A stretch of DNA of 64,000 nucleotides, from contig JBBELK010000622.1 in NCBI GenBank assembly GCA_037783545.1, positions 434,001 to 498,000 on the forward strand, given 5' to 3'. Of this stretch, positions 11,022 through 21,725 are shown one piece after another (within the stretch, counting starts at the first letter, position 1; the number at the start of each line of letters is the position of its first letter). The translations under genes were made by a program, and so were the position numbers. This stretch comes from Henricia sp. BOLD:AAB3569 (Eukaryota; Echinodermata; Asteroidea; Spinulosida; Echinasteridae). A model generated the notes under the pieces. It was not told where the DNA came from and did not search any database. It saw only the letters and a list, made by a program, of their open reading frames with translations.

Positions 11022-11614
11022 CCCGCCCACCCCATTTTCCCACTTCAATCAGAATTCGGACCTGGGGAGTGCACCCCTGTCGAGTGCCCTGGATGCACCC
11101 ACGTTTCCTCCAATGGCTGGGGGTTTTTCGTGGCCACCGAGCGCCAGCACACATTGCTGGTCCGACACTCGACCCGAATTCAGTTTCAGTTCCGAGACAC
11201 TTTATTGTCGAGACCTAGATACTGTGAACTTTTTTATTGTTTACAGCTCGCAATTCATACATCCAACTTGGTTCAGATGCTAGTTTGATAGCCTCTAAAT
11301 CGATAGGCCTTTAACACGGCTTACACCAGACGTGTATAATTATTGTTTTCAACCACATTTGAAGGACATTACATTTGTGCATATAATTTGATCCTAATCA
11401 AGCTGATTAGCGGAGTTTAAAATAAATCGAACAGCAAGGTTCACACAACGACCTAGCCACTGTTCACCATTGGAAACATTTGACCTGTTTTTGTCCTTTT
11501 CTTGTCTCACATGAGGTATAAATAGAAAAGAAATGAATTTTCTGACGGAAGTATGGAGGAAGAAAATAACTTTCTTCCTCGCCAAACAGCTCTAAGCTTT
11601 CCACCCCACTTTAA

Positions 11615-12011
11615 AGAGCTAGAATCCCCCTTGACGAAAAATCCGCTGTTTATTTCAAATTGTCCGTTTTAAGTGGATAAATCGCGCAAAGGTGCGGTTT
11701 TCGAAAATGGAATTTTCGCGATTTCTGAAACGCTTATTAGGTATTAATGATATGCGTGTATTTTCCATTTAATGTTGCACAGGCCGTTTTGTGTTATTCT
11801 CAGAATGACGTCAAAACCCTGTTTATCAACAAACCAAGTGACCTCGAGCGTTACAGAATTTGAGGTGAAGAGGGTCGGAACTGCTTTGCGTTCTAAGCAA
11901 AAGGCTGTCGATTTTTTGTGGAAAACAAGTTGTGATGGTGTTATAGACACATACACATCCATGATAAACAGGAAAACTTTAAAAAAATATGGACGGGGGA
12001 ATACTAGCTGT
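11615..12011. mobile_element. TTAA-flanked element, copy 3 (internally deleted)
   Basis: TTAA at 11611-11614 and 12012-12015. The ends AGAGCTAGAATCCCCC and GGGGGAATACTAGCTGT are inverted. Most of the interior of copies 1 and 2 is missing; the retained part matches their GACGTCAAAACCCTGTT and CCAAGTGACCTCGAGCG stretches. Confidence 0.8.
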
Positions 12012-12047
12012 TTAAACTTGGTAAGGCGAGCGTTTCGGACGATTTAC

Positions 12048-12240
12048 CGCACTCTCAGAACGCTGGTTAAAATATCACTGGTTAAAAATCAGTTGGTTAA
12101 AAACCTCCCAATGTTGGTTAAATTATATGAGTTGGGTAAATCTTTCTGGGGTTGGTTAAGAAATATTCTGCTTTCTGGTTGGGTAAACTGCGGGTTGTGT
12201 AAAATATAATATCAGAGGGCTGTATTTTAACCAACTATGG
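12048..12240. repeat. TTGGTTAA-rich element, copy 1
   Basis: Begins ACTCTCAGAACGCTGGTTAA and continues with repeated TTGGTTAAA/TTGGGTAAA words. The same start is at 63503 (same orientation) and near 27046 (inverted). No coding capacity. Confidence 0.7.
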
Positions 12241-12474
12241 TTATAATGTTGACCCCACGCAAAGCGAAGTTGGTTTTAAAAAAATCGCCCAACCATGTCA
12301 CGTGGTGTCCAGCGAAAGCTGCCATTGGTGAATGGCAGTTCGCCAGTGCAGCATTTTGTTCACGCGTCGCGTCGTTGTAAAAACGGTGTGTGTGCAACAT
12401 TCTGTGTACACTTTGGCATACACGCACGCACACACCCAGACTATGGCGTGTGAAACGTTGCAATATTCGATAAT

Positions 12475-12740
12475 GCACAAATATATGTGCGATGTTTGAT
12501 ATATATGTGCGATGTTTGATATATGTATGCGATGTTGAAAATATATGTGCAATAATTTGACATATATATGCAATGTTTAAAATATATGTGGAATAATTTG
12601 ACATATATATATGCAATGTTTAAAATATATGTGGAATAATTTGACATATATATGCAATGTTGAAAATATATGTGCGATGTTTTTTCATATGTATGCGATG
12701 TTGAAAATATATGTGCAATAATTTGACATATATGTTAGAC
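12475..12740. repeat. ATATATGTGCAATAATTTGAC tandem array
   Basis: Roughly 35-41-bp units alternate CATATATATGCAATGTT and ATATATGTGCAATAATT motifs. The mirror array is at 24845-25090. Open frames across it (IYVKLLHIYF-type) are repeat translations. Confidence 0.85.
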
Positions 12741-13435
12741 TGGTTCCCTACTAAGTATGGAACGGGAGCCAGTCTAGGATCGCCTTCGTGTTCGTGTCTT
12801 TCAATGTATATGCGTAAACGGAATTGTGGGTAGCACCCAGCTAATAATCACGTGATGTGTATCACGTGATGCGAAACACGTGACGAGAAACACGTGACGG
12901 ACCAAAGCGAGGCTATAGTTCCTCTCATGTCACTGTACTGCCGGATTGTATGCGTGCGATAACCTACCGATGTGCTCCAAGTTGACAGGGTAAAACGTTC
13001 GTCGTGGGACCTTTTTAGGTTTGCTTTTGTAGATTTCTGAGTGATAATGACCGACAGAAGCAGGGGCACATCAAAATTAGGAGAGACGAAGGACAGATCT
13101 TCGAATGACATTTTTAAAAATTTATTTCGAACCGTGTCCGGAAATTGGGCCATGCAGCGACGATGACTCTTTTTCCTCCCTCTGTTGATTTATTACGGGT
13201 AGAAATTTACAAGTCGGACATCACGATAAGTTGAAAAACGACTAATTAACTAATGTTAGCCGTCAGTAAGTGCAGATCTGATCGAAAAACACAAATTTGG
13301 CAGGAAGAAATCACGATTAATTCATATTTGAACAAATCTTTGCCATTTTTATTTTAAGCCGATCTCGTATTCGTATAATTTATGAGGCAGTAGAATAAGT
13401 CTGACTTGTAAATTCTCTCCTTTTTCATATAAAAT

Positions 13436-13744
13436 GTGACCCGCTCTGGCAAAAGCCTACATAAGTCGCGCTGGCTAGTATTCTTTTTGCGACCATAAGA
13501 AGAATTCCGCGGCAAATCCACGCTCATTAAAATACCAAAACACAAAGGAAATTCCAGGCGTAACACAGAAATTCCAGGGAGAACACGGACATTCCAGGCC
13601 GTATCTGGGCACCGCCAGGAATTTCCATTGTGTTTTCGTATTTTAATCAGCGTGGATTTGCCGCGGAATTCTTCTTATGGTCACAAAAAGATTACTACTT
13701 ACTAGCCAGAGCGACTTATGCTACCTTTTGCCAGAGCAGGTCAC
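13436..13744. mobile_element. Foldback element with 4-bp AAAT target duplication
   Basis: Arms of about 115-120 bp (outer GTGACCCGCTCTGGC / GCCAGAGCAGGTCAC, inner GAATTCCGCGGC) flank a short loop. AAAT lies at 13432-13435 and 13745-13748. The right arm of the host element keeps the empty site (ATTT at 23544-23547). A diverged second copy lies at 29518-29760. Confidence 0.88.
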
Positions 13745-13760
13745 AAATAGTACCATTGGG

Positions 13761-14206
13761 CCAATAAAATTAGATTACTAGTTTCTCGTCAGCGCCCGCA
13801 TGTGATTTTGACCCGCACCAAAAAATTTCATTATGCCAAAATTTCATTATTTTTCAAAAAAGGGGGAAAATCAGATGCAAACTACTCCCATGTGAAACGT
13901 TTCCATTTCAGTTGTGCAATCGCGATGTGTTTTGCAGCTTGTGTTAATAACCAGACATCTCCTTTGTCATCTCAACTTGTTCCTTCAAACACAAGCTACA
14001 CGGTATAAGTACTCAATGAAATTGATACTGGCACCAAACCATTTTTTGGCGAGTTTAGAGTCTTAATAATCAGTTTCTAAATGGCAGTTCGTGTATGTGT
14101 AAAGGTTTTTCTCTTTTTTTCTTGATTAAATAATGAATAATGAAAAAAATCCCTCACCAAAATTTGATAAACGGTTGACGAGAAACTAGTAATCTAATTT
14201 CATTGG
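13761..14206. mobile_element. 446-bp inverted-repeat element
   Basis: Termini CCAATAAAATTAGATTAC and GTAATCTAATTTCATTGG are inverted over about 33 bp. The insert is missing from the matching place in the right arm (around 23530). No ORF with a known domain; 13802-14008 is an unmatched open frame. Confidence 0.8.
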
Positions 14207-14208
14207 CC

Positions 14209-14417
14209 TTGGTAAGGGTTGAGAAGTTGATCAGAATTTTTTTTCTTTAAAATTACCCATCTAGCATTGGAATGTGCAGATTTGATGGAATAAATTTCAA
14301 GTGAAAACAATTTAAGATTTTGTGAGAAAACACTTAACATTTTGTTCAGCCTGTGTCTCATATGTTTTGCACACAAGGTCTGAAGCCATGATCAACTTCT
14401 CAATTCTTTCGGGTACC
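14209..14417. repeat. Short element with AGAAGTTGATCA termini
   Basis: GAGAAGTTGATCA near 14220 is mirrored by TGATCAACTTCTC near 14390. Related copies lie near 34855-35195, 16690-16775 and, inverted, 16990-17180. Confidence 0.6.
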
Positions 14418-14968
14418 TTCATGACCTTTGTGCGAGAAATTGCCAACTACATATTTTTTTAACAATTTGCAAATGAATTTTTAGGCCTACCAAAAAAATA
14501 ATGCATCAAAGCAGCATGTATTTTAAAGGCACATTTTAGTTCTGTAATGCTGTGTGTACCATTTTAAAAGTTTACCAATCAATCATGTCTTTAAACCTAA
14601 TGAATGAAAGCAATGATTAAAAGATCGGGCCTGAACATTTTCTTGTGATAAGCATGCATGTTTTACTATAGTTCTAATAATTAGTACTAATCTTATAATT
14701 GACATTATTAGTATACAGCTTGCTGTGTTGCTAATGCAGGCACGTCAGTCTTTCCACAAATCTATTTTTTTAACAGAAAAACAATTGTCCCAAGCACTGA
14801 TGACTATAGTCTCTACATGTAAATTGTAAAAAATAAACAAACTTGCATTGGAGGTCAGAGTTCAATTGTAATGTAGCATTTATTTTGTGAAGTCGGAGGC
14901 ATGCATCCTTCCCAGTGGAATCAAACTGTCAAATTTTGTTCACATGTACACTTGTCTATACAGGAGCA

Positions 14969-15092
14969 GGGGTCGATATAACAAAGATTTGTGACACGTC
15001 GCAGATATAGCCAAATCCATCGCAACTCACTGAACCTGTTGCGAGATGCAATGGATTTGTATACTTGCGACACGTCGCAAGTCTTTGACCCC
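14969..15092. mobile_element. Small GGGGTC...GACCCC inverted-repeat element
   Basis: GGGGTCGATATAACAAAGA at the left is mirrored by GCAAGTCTTTGACCCC. The interior holds AAATCCATCGCAACTC and its inverse. A copy is at 35780-35896, and partial relatives lie near 1085-1196 and 38605-38700 in the segmental-duplication arms. Confidence 0.65.
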
Positions 15093-16216
15093 ATGGGTGC
15101 TGCTTAAGCAGGAAAATACATGTACATGTACCTTTATAGCTCAGAAAAATTAACTTTCAAAATCCACTAGCTAATCTCATGACATCAGTAAGCCAAGCAG
15201 CACCGTGAAATTGGGCATCTTTACAGTGGAGCTTTCATAATAGGGCACACAAAGTGTGTCTACATGTATTCACTCCTTGGACAGTTTGCTCAAAATTTCA
15301 ACAAAGATGTTAAATACATGTACAGTGGAGGTTAATTCATGATTATCAAAAAAATGTCGTAGTTGCAATGCATGTACATCTGCCAAGTAGGCCTCCATGT
15401 TCTGTGAATACACCATGGAGTGTACATGTACTTGCATGTAGCTGATCACATGCTCAAAAAAGAATGTGTCAAGCAAGGCTTTAACACAGTTTTGTGTGTG
15501 GTTGTCCTTTGCAATTAATATAAGTCACAAAGTCCATACAGCTAGCTGCAGGGCATTTGGGAAAAAAGTCTTGTGTAGCTGTAATTTTATCATCATTTAT
15601 CAAATATGGAAGCCCCAGACACGAAGTAGCAACACGACATTTTACTGAAGACCAAAGCGTAGAGACAAAGGATTGCACACTCTTCTGTCGGGAGAAGCCG
15701 CGAGTAGTCGTACTGATGAGAATCCCGTGTGGATGGCGGTCAATCTTATTCCTCATTTTCTGGAAAAAAAAGCAAAGGAATCACTTTTGTTAGGAATCTG
15801 CCTAAAACGACATTTAATTGTAATTACTAAATTTCCCCCATGGCTCATCAATTGCACATCAAGGACACAGCCTTGTCCACCTGGTGTCTACTACACTGTA
15901 TCAAGCAGGTGCGAGTTGTACGTGCACACAGCTGAACACTTGTGTATAGGCACTGCAAAAGTGCCCTATTTTAACAGGATTTTTGTAATATCAGCAGGAA
16001 AAGCTTCTTATAAAGGTGGATCTATTCTTGTATTAATAATTTTTGTCACTGTTCCCCTATAGAGACTGCAAAAGTAAATGCATGTACTAGTAATGCTCAA
16101 CATGGGTTTGTGCCCGGGGTTTGTGTGTGCCAGCATGGGTGGATTGACTGCTATCTTAAATGTGACATTGGAATTGTTGGTTTAAAAAAAAGACCCTAAA
16201 TTACAACAAATTTTAC

Positions 16217-16291
16217 CTCGCAGAAATACTTTGCCGACAGAGATTCCATCCTCCATACTGAACTTTACTGCAACTGTGCTAATTTGTGGGT
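16217..16291 (-). CDS. Candidate internal coding exon, unknown gene
   Basis: On the minus strand a pyrimidine-rich tract (TTTCTCTTTCGTTTTTCTAC) runs into CTCAG, then 75 bases, then GAG|GTAAAA, a good donor. One frame is fully open (PQISTVAVKFSMEDG, then ISVGKVFLR) with acceptor phase 2 and donor phase 1; the other two frames hit stops. The peptide looks protein-like but matches no family I recognise. It sits inside the 12.7-kb element, so it may be cargo, a captured host exon or chance. Neighbouring exons were not found. Confidence 0.35.
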
Positions 16292-16350
16292 CTGAGGAGT
16301 AGAAAAACGAAAGAGAAAGAAATTGTTATAATGCAGTGGAGCATGACATA

Positions 16351-16483
16351 AGGCCAAATAATATAGCACGGCCATCTTGGAAAAAAATAGCAACAAATCA
16401 TAAATAGTAAATAGTAAAGTCCCCCCTCACCGACTTTTGAAAAATGTCCGGACGAGAAACATGTTATTTATATTATTTGGCCT
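16351..16483. repeat. Small AGGCCAAATAATATA inverted-repeat element
   Basis: AGGCCAAATAATATA at the left is mirrored by TATATTATTTGGCCT at the right. No coding content. Confidence 0.6.
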
Positions 16484-17291
16484 AATGAAAGTGTTTTCAT
16501 TGCTATACATGTATAAAATCAAGTTTCATGACCGAATTAACCCTATTTCAGTATTTGTCCTCTAGATTGGAAGTGTGAATAATAGAGCTACGTGCGTTTC
16601 CCACATGGCTATTTTGTCCCCCCCCAAAAAAAAATTAAAAAAAAAAAACATATGGAGGACAAACTTGGGACGGTCGTCACCTTGACAAGATTTGGGAAGT
16701 TGATCATAAAAATGTTTCATGTTTTGCACGGTATGCACACAAGGTATGAATTAGCCATGATCAACTTCCCAATTCTTTCCGAAATGTGTTAACATTTCCA
16801 TGCTAATAGTAATACTACGATTTCTTAACAGAATTTCACGTTTTGGTGGTTGATTTTAATATGCCGTAATAAAGGAAAATGTAGTGCAGACATTTCAGTA
16901 AAATTTTACCACAAAGGCACGACACGAGCATGACGAGTGAATCTGTATGTACTGTGTAGTGTAGGCATATGCAAACATGTCACTCGTTACGATTTTTCAT
17001 CAGGTTATGCGGATGTAAACATGTTGATCATGGCTTCAGACCTTGTGTGCAAAACATATGAGACACAGGCTGAAAACAAAATGTTTTCCCACAAAATCTT
17101 AAATTGTTTCCACTTGAAATTTATTCCATCAAATCTGCACATTCCCAGATTCCAATGCTAGATGGGTAATTTTAAAGAAAACTAGAGGTATGACGTTTGT
17201 TGTTACAAACGCCAGGTGATCGGGGTAAATGAACATTTTGTGATGAATTGCAGACGTTGTTATCACCTGTGGAATGGCAAAAATGGAAGTT

Positions 17292-17414
17292 CAGCAGCCG
17301 ATTTCACGAAACTTTACTCAATTGCGCAAGTCCACTTACGCCATTACTTGCGCAATAACTTATGGCGTAGGTGGACTTGCGCAATTGCGTAAAGTTTCGT
17401 GAAATCGGCTGCTG
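17292..17414. repeat. Hairpin element with CAGCAGCCGATTTCACGAA arms
   Basis: Arms of about 55 bp are almost perfect inverted repeats around a short centre (ACTTGCGCAATAAC). A diverged copy forms the centre of the 1.8-kb palindrome near 57720-57880. Confidence 0.85.
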
Positions 17415-18411
17415 TATACACTAATCCGGTAACTAATATCTCCTCCCTGCATATCCGCCATAGCTGGGGGGTTGATAGCTTGCACCGTTTTGAGATATGA
17501 ATTGTTGAAATAATAATCTTTGAAATCTTGTAATGTGACACCTGTGACGACATCATGACGTCACAATTTTGTGCACAAATTGTTGAACAATATGTTGAAC
17601 ATCAAGTTCTTAAATGTGGCGAAGGAATCATACCAATATCTGTTGTAGTTTTCAAGATACAGCATTTTAAAACATCTCAGCTCCAAATTTGCGTAATTTG
17701 ACACCACATTACGTAACCACCGTCCATGTCATGACGTCACCAATGGTATAGTCAAAAGGTCCACATGTGTGGAAACATTTCGTTCCGTAGAAATATGGTC
17801 AAATTCACTACCACTTTGAATCTATTTGCATTAAAAATGCTAAAAATTTGCACATTTTCGAAGAACTTCCGGTTTGGACCGGAAGTAGGCGTCACACAGG
17901 GGTCATGACATCGTATGATTTGTTCAGTTCATTTAGACTTATCATGTTGTGAAAGAATTGTTCAAGTATCTATAATTATAATTTAGGCAGTTTCAACCCT
18001 TTTATTTTAAAGCCCACATCGATTTAAAATCAGTGTCAATTGAAAGAGTGGTTATTGACTAGAAGAAATCTGTTTATTTTTTTCAAATCGGATTTTGCAT
18101 TGCGAAGCTACAGTCGGTTTGGATAATTGAAAACAGGGTAAAAATTCATCGGCAGGTCAAAGGTTATCCTATGTTTTTCTTTATTTCTAATTTGGCACCG
18201 ACAATGGTCACTGTGGCTTATACTTTTGGTTATATATCTTTGCTCAACTCTATCCTGGATGGCCCAAAGTTGGTACAAACAACAGTTATTAATATATGTA
18301 CAAGGACAGATAATTAATTTATATTTTAAATACCTCATTTGCATAATAAATTAATAATTTATGCAAAAACGGTAAATTTTCAAGGGAAAACTCATTTTTC
18401 TCAAATTTATC

Positions 18412-18511
18412 TTAAGCAGGTTTGATTATTACAATGCATCTTGCATCATTTAATTAAAGTATTTACTTTAATTAAATGATGCAAGACATTGTAATAATCA
18501 AACCTGCTTAA
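18412..18511. repeat. Near-perfect 100-bp palindrome
   Basis: TTAAGCAGGTTTGATTATTA at the left is mirrored by its inverse at the right. The arms are about 48 bp with a 3-base loop (TTT) and a single unpaired difference (GCATCTTGC against GCAAGACATT). Confidence 0.9.
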
Positions 18512-18519
18512 CTACAGAT

Positions 18520-19895
18520 AATTAGTTTATATTGAAATCCCATAATTTGCATAATTTATGCAAAAATGTTGATTGTTAAGGGAACCTTATTTTTCCCCAA
18601 TTAATGTTGAAAAATAGATTGATAAGAGATACTGATATAATCAAATCTGTCTATTGTCAAGATTGGGACTTGCATTAATAATTTAATTGACATAATCAAT
18701 CACTGTATGTGTTAATTACCAAGCCAATACTATTTTGGAGAGGTGTGGATTGAGGGCAGCAAAAAAGAATGACAGGAAGCGCATCCACACACAAACTGTA
18801 CAACTTTCCAAATTGCTTACAAAGTTACATTAAATACAAAACAGAGAAGAGAATGACGTATTATTCTTCAGAGATAAATAATTTATGTTTTGATCAAAAC
18901 AAACGGATGTGGAGCCTAGAGGTTATATTTAAATCTTTACAAATAATAGTAATTACAGATGTTACTACGGGCAGGAGGCTCAACTATGGATGACGATTCT
19001 GCATCATCAAGGGACTCGTACTACCCTTTTTCATCTTCAGGCTCACTGGTGGTACGGTCACAGGACGAGGACCACAGAAAAGCTGCAAAAATAATTGACA
19101 AAGAATAATATTACTCAACAAATTATTTGCCTTCATTTGTTAAGTAACAACTAAATATCATTAATTGGTGTATCTGATATCACGTATTGTCTTTGAATGT
19201 TAATAAATTCAATATTAGTTACAAAATTGGCACACAATTTTGCACAGATTGACGTAAAACGCAGGTTTTCTAACGCTGCATCATTGCTTGTTTCACGGGA
19301 ATTACGAGATCATCGCGTATGCAGTGGGCACACCACCGCCGTACGTCCCGGCCCTACACACGGCGTGGAACTCGGTCGTACGTCGGTGTGGACATTGCAC
19401 GCGAGCGAAGTCTCGGATTCCTGCTCAACATGCCCTCCTAAAAGTACATTTTTGCGACAAATGGTAGGCCTTACGGACTTTTTGTCAGTATGGTAGGATT
19501 GTTTAATGTCTACTTTTGTATACATACCTTGTCGCTTGGTGATTCACGTTGATTATGGATCGCTTTATGGACGAGAAAAAATGTTTTTGATCGCAAAAGT
19601 TGCAACCCGCGGTCGATTTTGTACGCGAATGGACCCCAGGCTAGCTGGAAGCATACTATTTTCCGATGATGACGTTTCTAAGCCAACCGGCCAATCAGAA
19701 CGCGCAAATCTTTACCCGAAGTGTTCCGATCTTATTTAGCCCGATTCGTTTTAGCGTTGAAGTGTGTACCACTGACACGAACTCGCCGGAAGTTGTGTGT
19801 GCCCATAGGAATGTGCAGTAACCGCGGGCGCTGTGTGTGGAGTATATGGGGCTCTCTGTTTACGATAACAGAAGTAGTCCGTCTGTGGAACAGTA
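18520..19895. other. Unassigned DNA between repeat modules
   Basis: A CpG-richer patch lies at 19300-19420. On the minus strand an acceptor-like TTATTTTTGCAG ends near 19084, and an unmatched open frame covers 19310-19525. No domain was recognised, and no gene is called. Confidence 0.4.
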
Positions 19896-20939
19896 TTACG
19901 GTTCTTGAGATATGAATTTTGAAAATAATAACCTTTGAATTTTTGTAATTTGACACCTGATGACGTCATGATACTATACATGCTGGTGAAAGTCTGCCGT
20001 AGGGCCTATGTCTGTATCTAATTTACTAACGATTCAGCTTGGTTTGATGGGCATTGTTACTGGTAAGTGTAAAAACTGAGATTTCCGTTTTCGTTGAACT
20101 TTGACCTCCAATTGACCCCAGAAGGAAGGGTCAGATGACAATGCCCACACAAAGAAAGTTGTAGAACAGAATGTCATCTATAAACCTGCCAAATACGAAG
20201 ATCCTGGGTCACGTGGTTTTCGAGACGGAAGCATTTTAAAATATGCACATTTTGGTTTTTTGGGAGGTGTAATTTGACACTTGATGACGTCACGATGACG
20301 TCACGCTTGATGCCATCATAATATTAAACACCCTGGTGAAAGTCTGCTATAGGACCTATGCCTGTACTTAGTTTCTTAAAGATTCAGCTTGGTTTGATGG
20401 GCATTGTTGCTCAATAAGTGCAAAAATTGAGATTTTCGTTTTCGTTGAACTTTGACCTCAGATTGACCCCAGAAGGAAGGGTCAGATGAAAATGCCCACA
20501 CGAAGAAAATTGTAGGCCATGATCTGATATATAAGCCTGTCAAATACGAAGATCATGGGTCACGTGGTTTTCCAGACGGAAGCATTTTAAAACATGCATA
20601 TTTTGGTCATTTTTGGTTTGTAATTTGATACCTAATGACGTCACAATGACGTCACACTTGTATGCACATCTTCACATTGGGGTTGATGTTCCTACCAAGT
20701 TTTAGGTTGATAGCTTGAACCGTTTTGAAGAAAAGCTCTGGAAACGTTTGAGTGGAAAAAGAAAAAGAAAAAAAAACTAGAGCTTCGCGTTTGTGTTTTT
20801 TACAAACGCAAGGTGATCGGGTGACAAACATTGAAATGATGATGACGACACAGTTTTGAGATTGTTTGAAAACTTGAGTTGTTTGATGTTGAAAAAGTAT
20901 TGGAATTCTCAAGACATGACTCTGGATATTCAACGCTAA

Positions 20940-21725
20940 AATTGTGTATCTGATGACGTCATAATTGTCAATCTCATCATAACGTTACTATTGTGTGCAT
21001 AGATTGTTCAAGTATCTACTGAAGAACAAGTTTTGACATGTAGGCCTAGGCCTATATGTGGTGAAAGAATCTTTTCAATATCTATTACAGTTCTAAAGAT
21101 TTTTTCATTTGAGATCATATTACTGTAGTATATCGCCGTGTGGGGAGTTGGGGTTTAATTGCATCTATAATAAACTGACGCTCCAGTCAACTTGAGTTGC
21201 GGTCCACCATGTCCATTTTATTTCCAACACAGCAACGATTTCCAGCATGTCACATTCACAGTTTTCGGGGAGAAGACATATACTCTGGTTCGCCGACTAA
21301 GGCTAGCCGTACATACCATGATTACACCCAAGATACAACAGCTAAGTCACCAAAAGTAAATTTCCTTGTGCTATCAAGTGTTCATTCAACTTTCCTGGCG
21401 ATGATGCCACGGAAACTAGCAGTTTTATATCTTCAAAAGTCCAATTTTCTCGGTTGTAAATCAATCCCTGCTTATTATTTCTCGTCTGTCTGACTTATTC
21501 ACTACTCGCGCACGTACGTTTATATCATTGGCCGTGTGGCCCAGACATCCTCCCTAAAAAGATACATTATGACCTCTGACCCGAGACAGGCTGCCTAGAT
21601 ACAAGTTCTACTCTTAGAAGTCGAGCACTATATATGGGCGCAAATCGTCAGATTAGTGGAGGCTTGGCATAGCGCCCTCAAACGACTGAGTTAGCTTAAT
21701 TATCAAGGGACTCAACAAATAATTT
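20940..21725. other. Unassigned DNA
   Basis: Single-copy-like stretch between repeat modules. The open frame at 21197-21493 (+) has no recognised domain. Confidence 0.45.

Larger units (their letters stand above)
9485..11565 (+). mobile_element. Non-autonomous DIRS-superfamily element with split direct repeats
   Basis: Two different repeats alternate: A at 9485-9631 and 10875-11021 (147 bp, identical by eye), and B at 10743-10877 and 11431-11565 (135 bp, identical by eye). B1 and A2 abut and share three bases. The A-interior-B-A-B order is the split-direct-repeat layout described for Ngaro/Pat-type tyrosine-recombinase retrotransposons. A gag remnant lies in the first interior. About 410 bp separate A2 from B2, so two head-to-tail tandem units are an alternative reading. 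No recombinase or reverse transcriptase is present. Confidence 0.7.
12443..14236. repeat. Left terminal inverted repeat of the 12.7-kb element
   Basis: Order: unique tip, short tandem array, a hairpin (GACTGGTTCCC/GGGAGCCAGTC, near 12747), a block of CACGTGA words (12850-12900) and about 500 bp of single-copy-like sequence. It is interrupted by the insertions at 13436-13744 and 13761-14206, both absent from the right arm. Confidence 0.85.
12955..16130. repeat. Segment duplicated at 34255-37405
   Basis: The segment is colinear with 34255-37405 in the same orientation, from CCGATGTGCTCCAAGTTG to GGGTTTGTGTGT. It includes the AAATCCATCGCAACTC, GAGCATGTGATCAGC and CTTCTGTCGGGAGAAGCC landmarks. 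The copies differ in at least five insertions. Open frames along it (for example 15270-15476 and 15481-15756, minus) are not preserved in the other copy, so they are not called genes. Confidence 0.8.

Noticed and set aside
12227..12647. Overlapping open frames rich in IYVKLLHIYF-like residues (also 24854-25261)
   Set aside because: They are translations of the ATATATGTGCAATAATTTG tandem arrays.
12475..12740. CRISPR-like regular repeats
   Set aside because: Units are degenerate and adjacent, without unique spacers, in a eukaryotic genome.
15270..15756. Two minus-strand open frames after an acceptor-like TTTTTTCCAG
   Set aside because: The duplicated segment near 36070-36960 keeps the acceptor-like site but breaks both frames with stops and insertions; no family match.
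19197..19981. Open frames with HTF/THF-like residues suggesting a THAP domain
   Set aside because: The C-x2-4-C and C-x2-H zinc ligands of a THAP domain could not be placed in any one frame.
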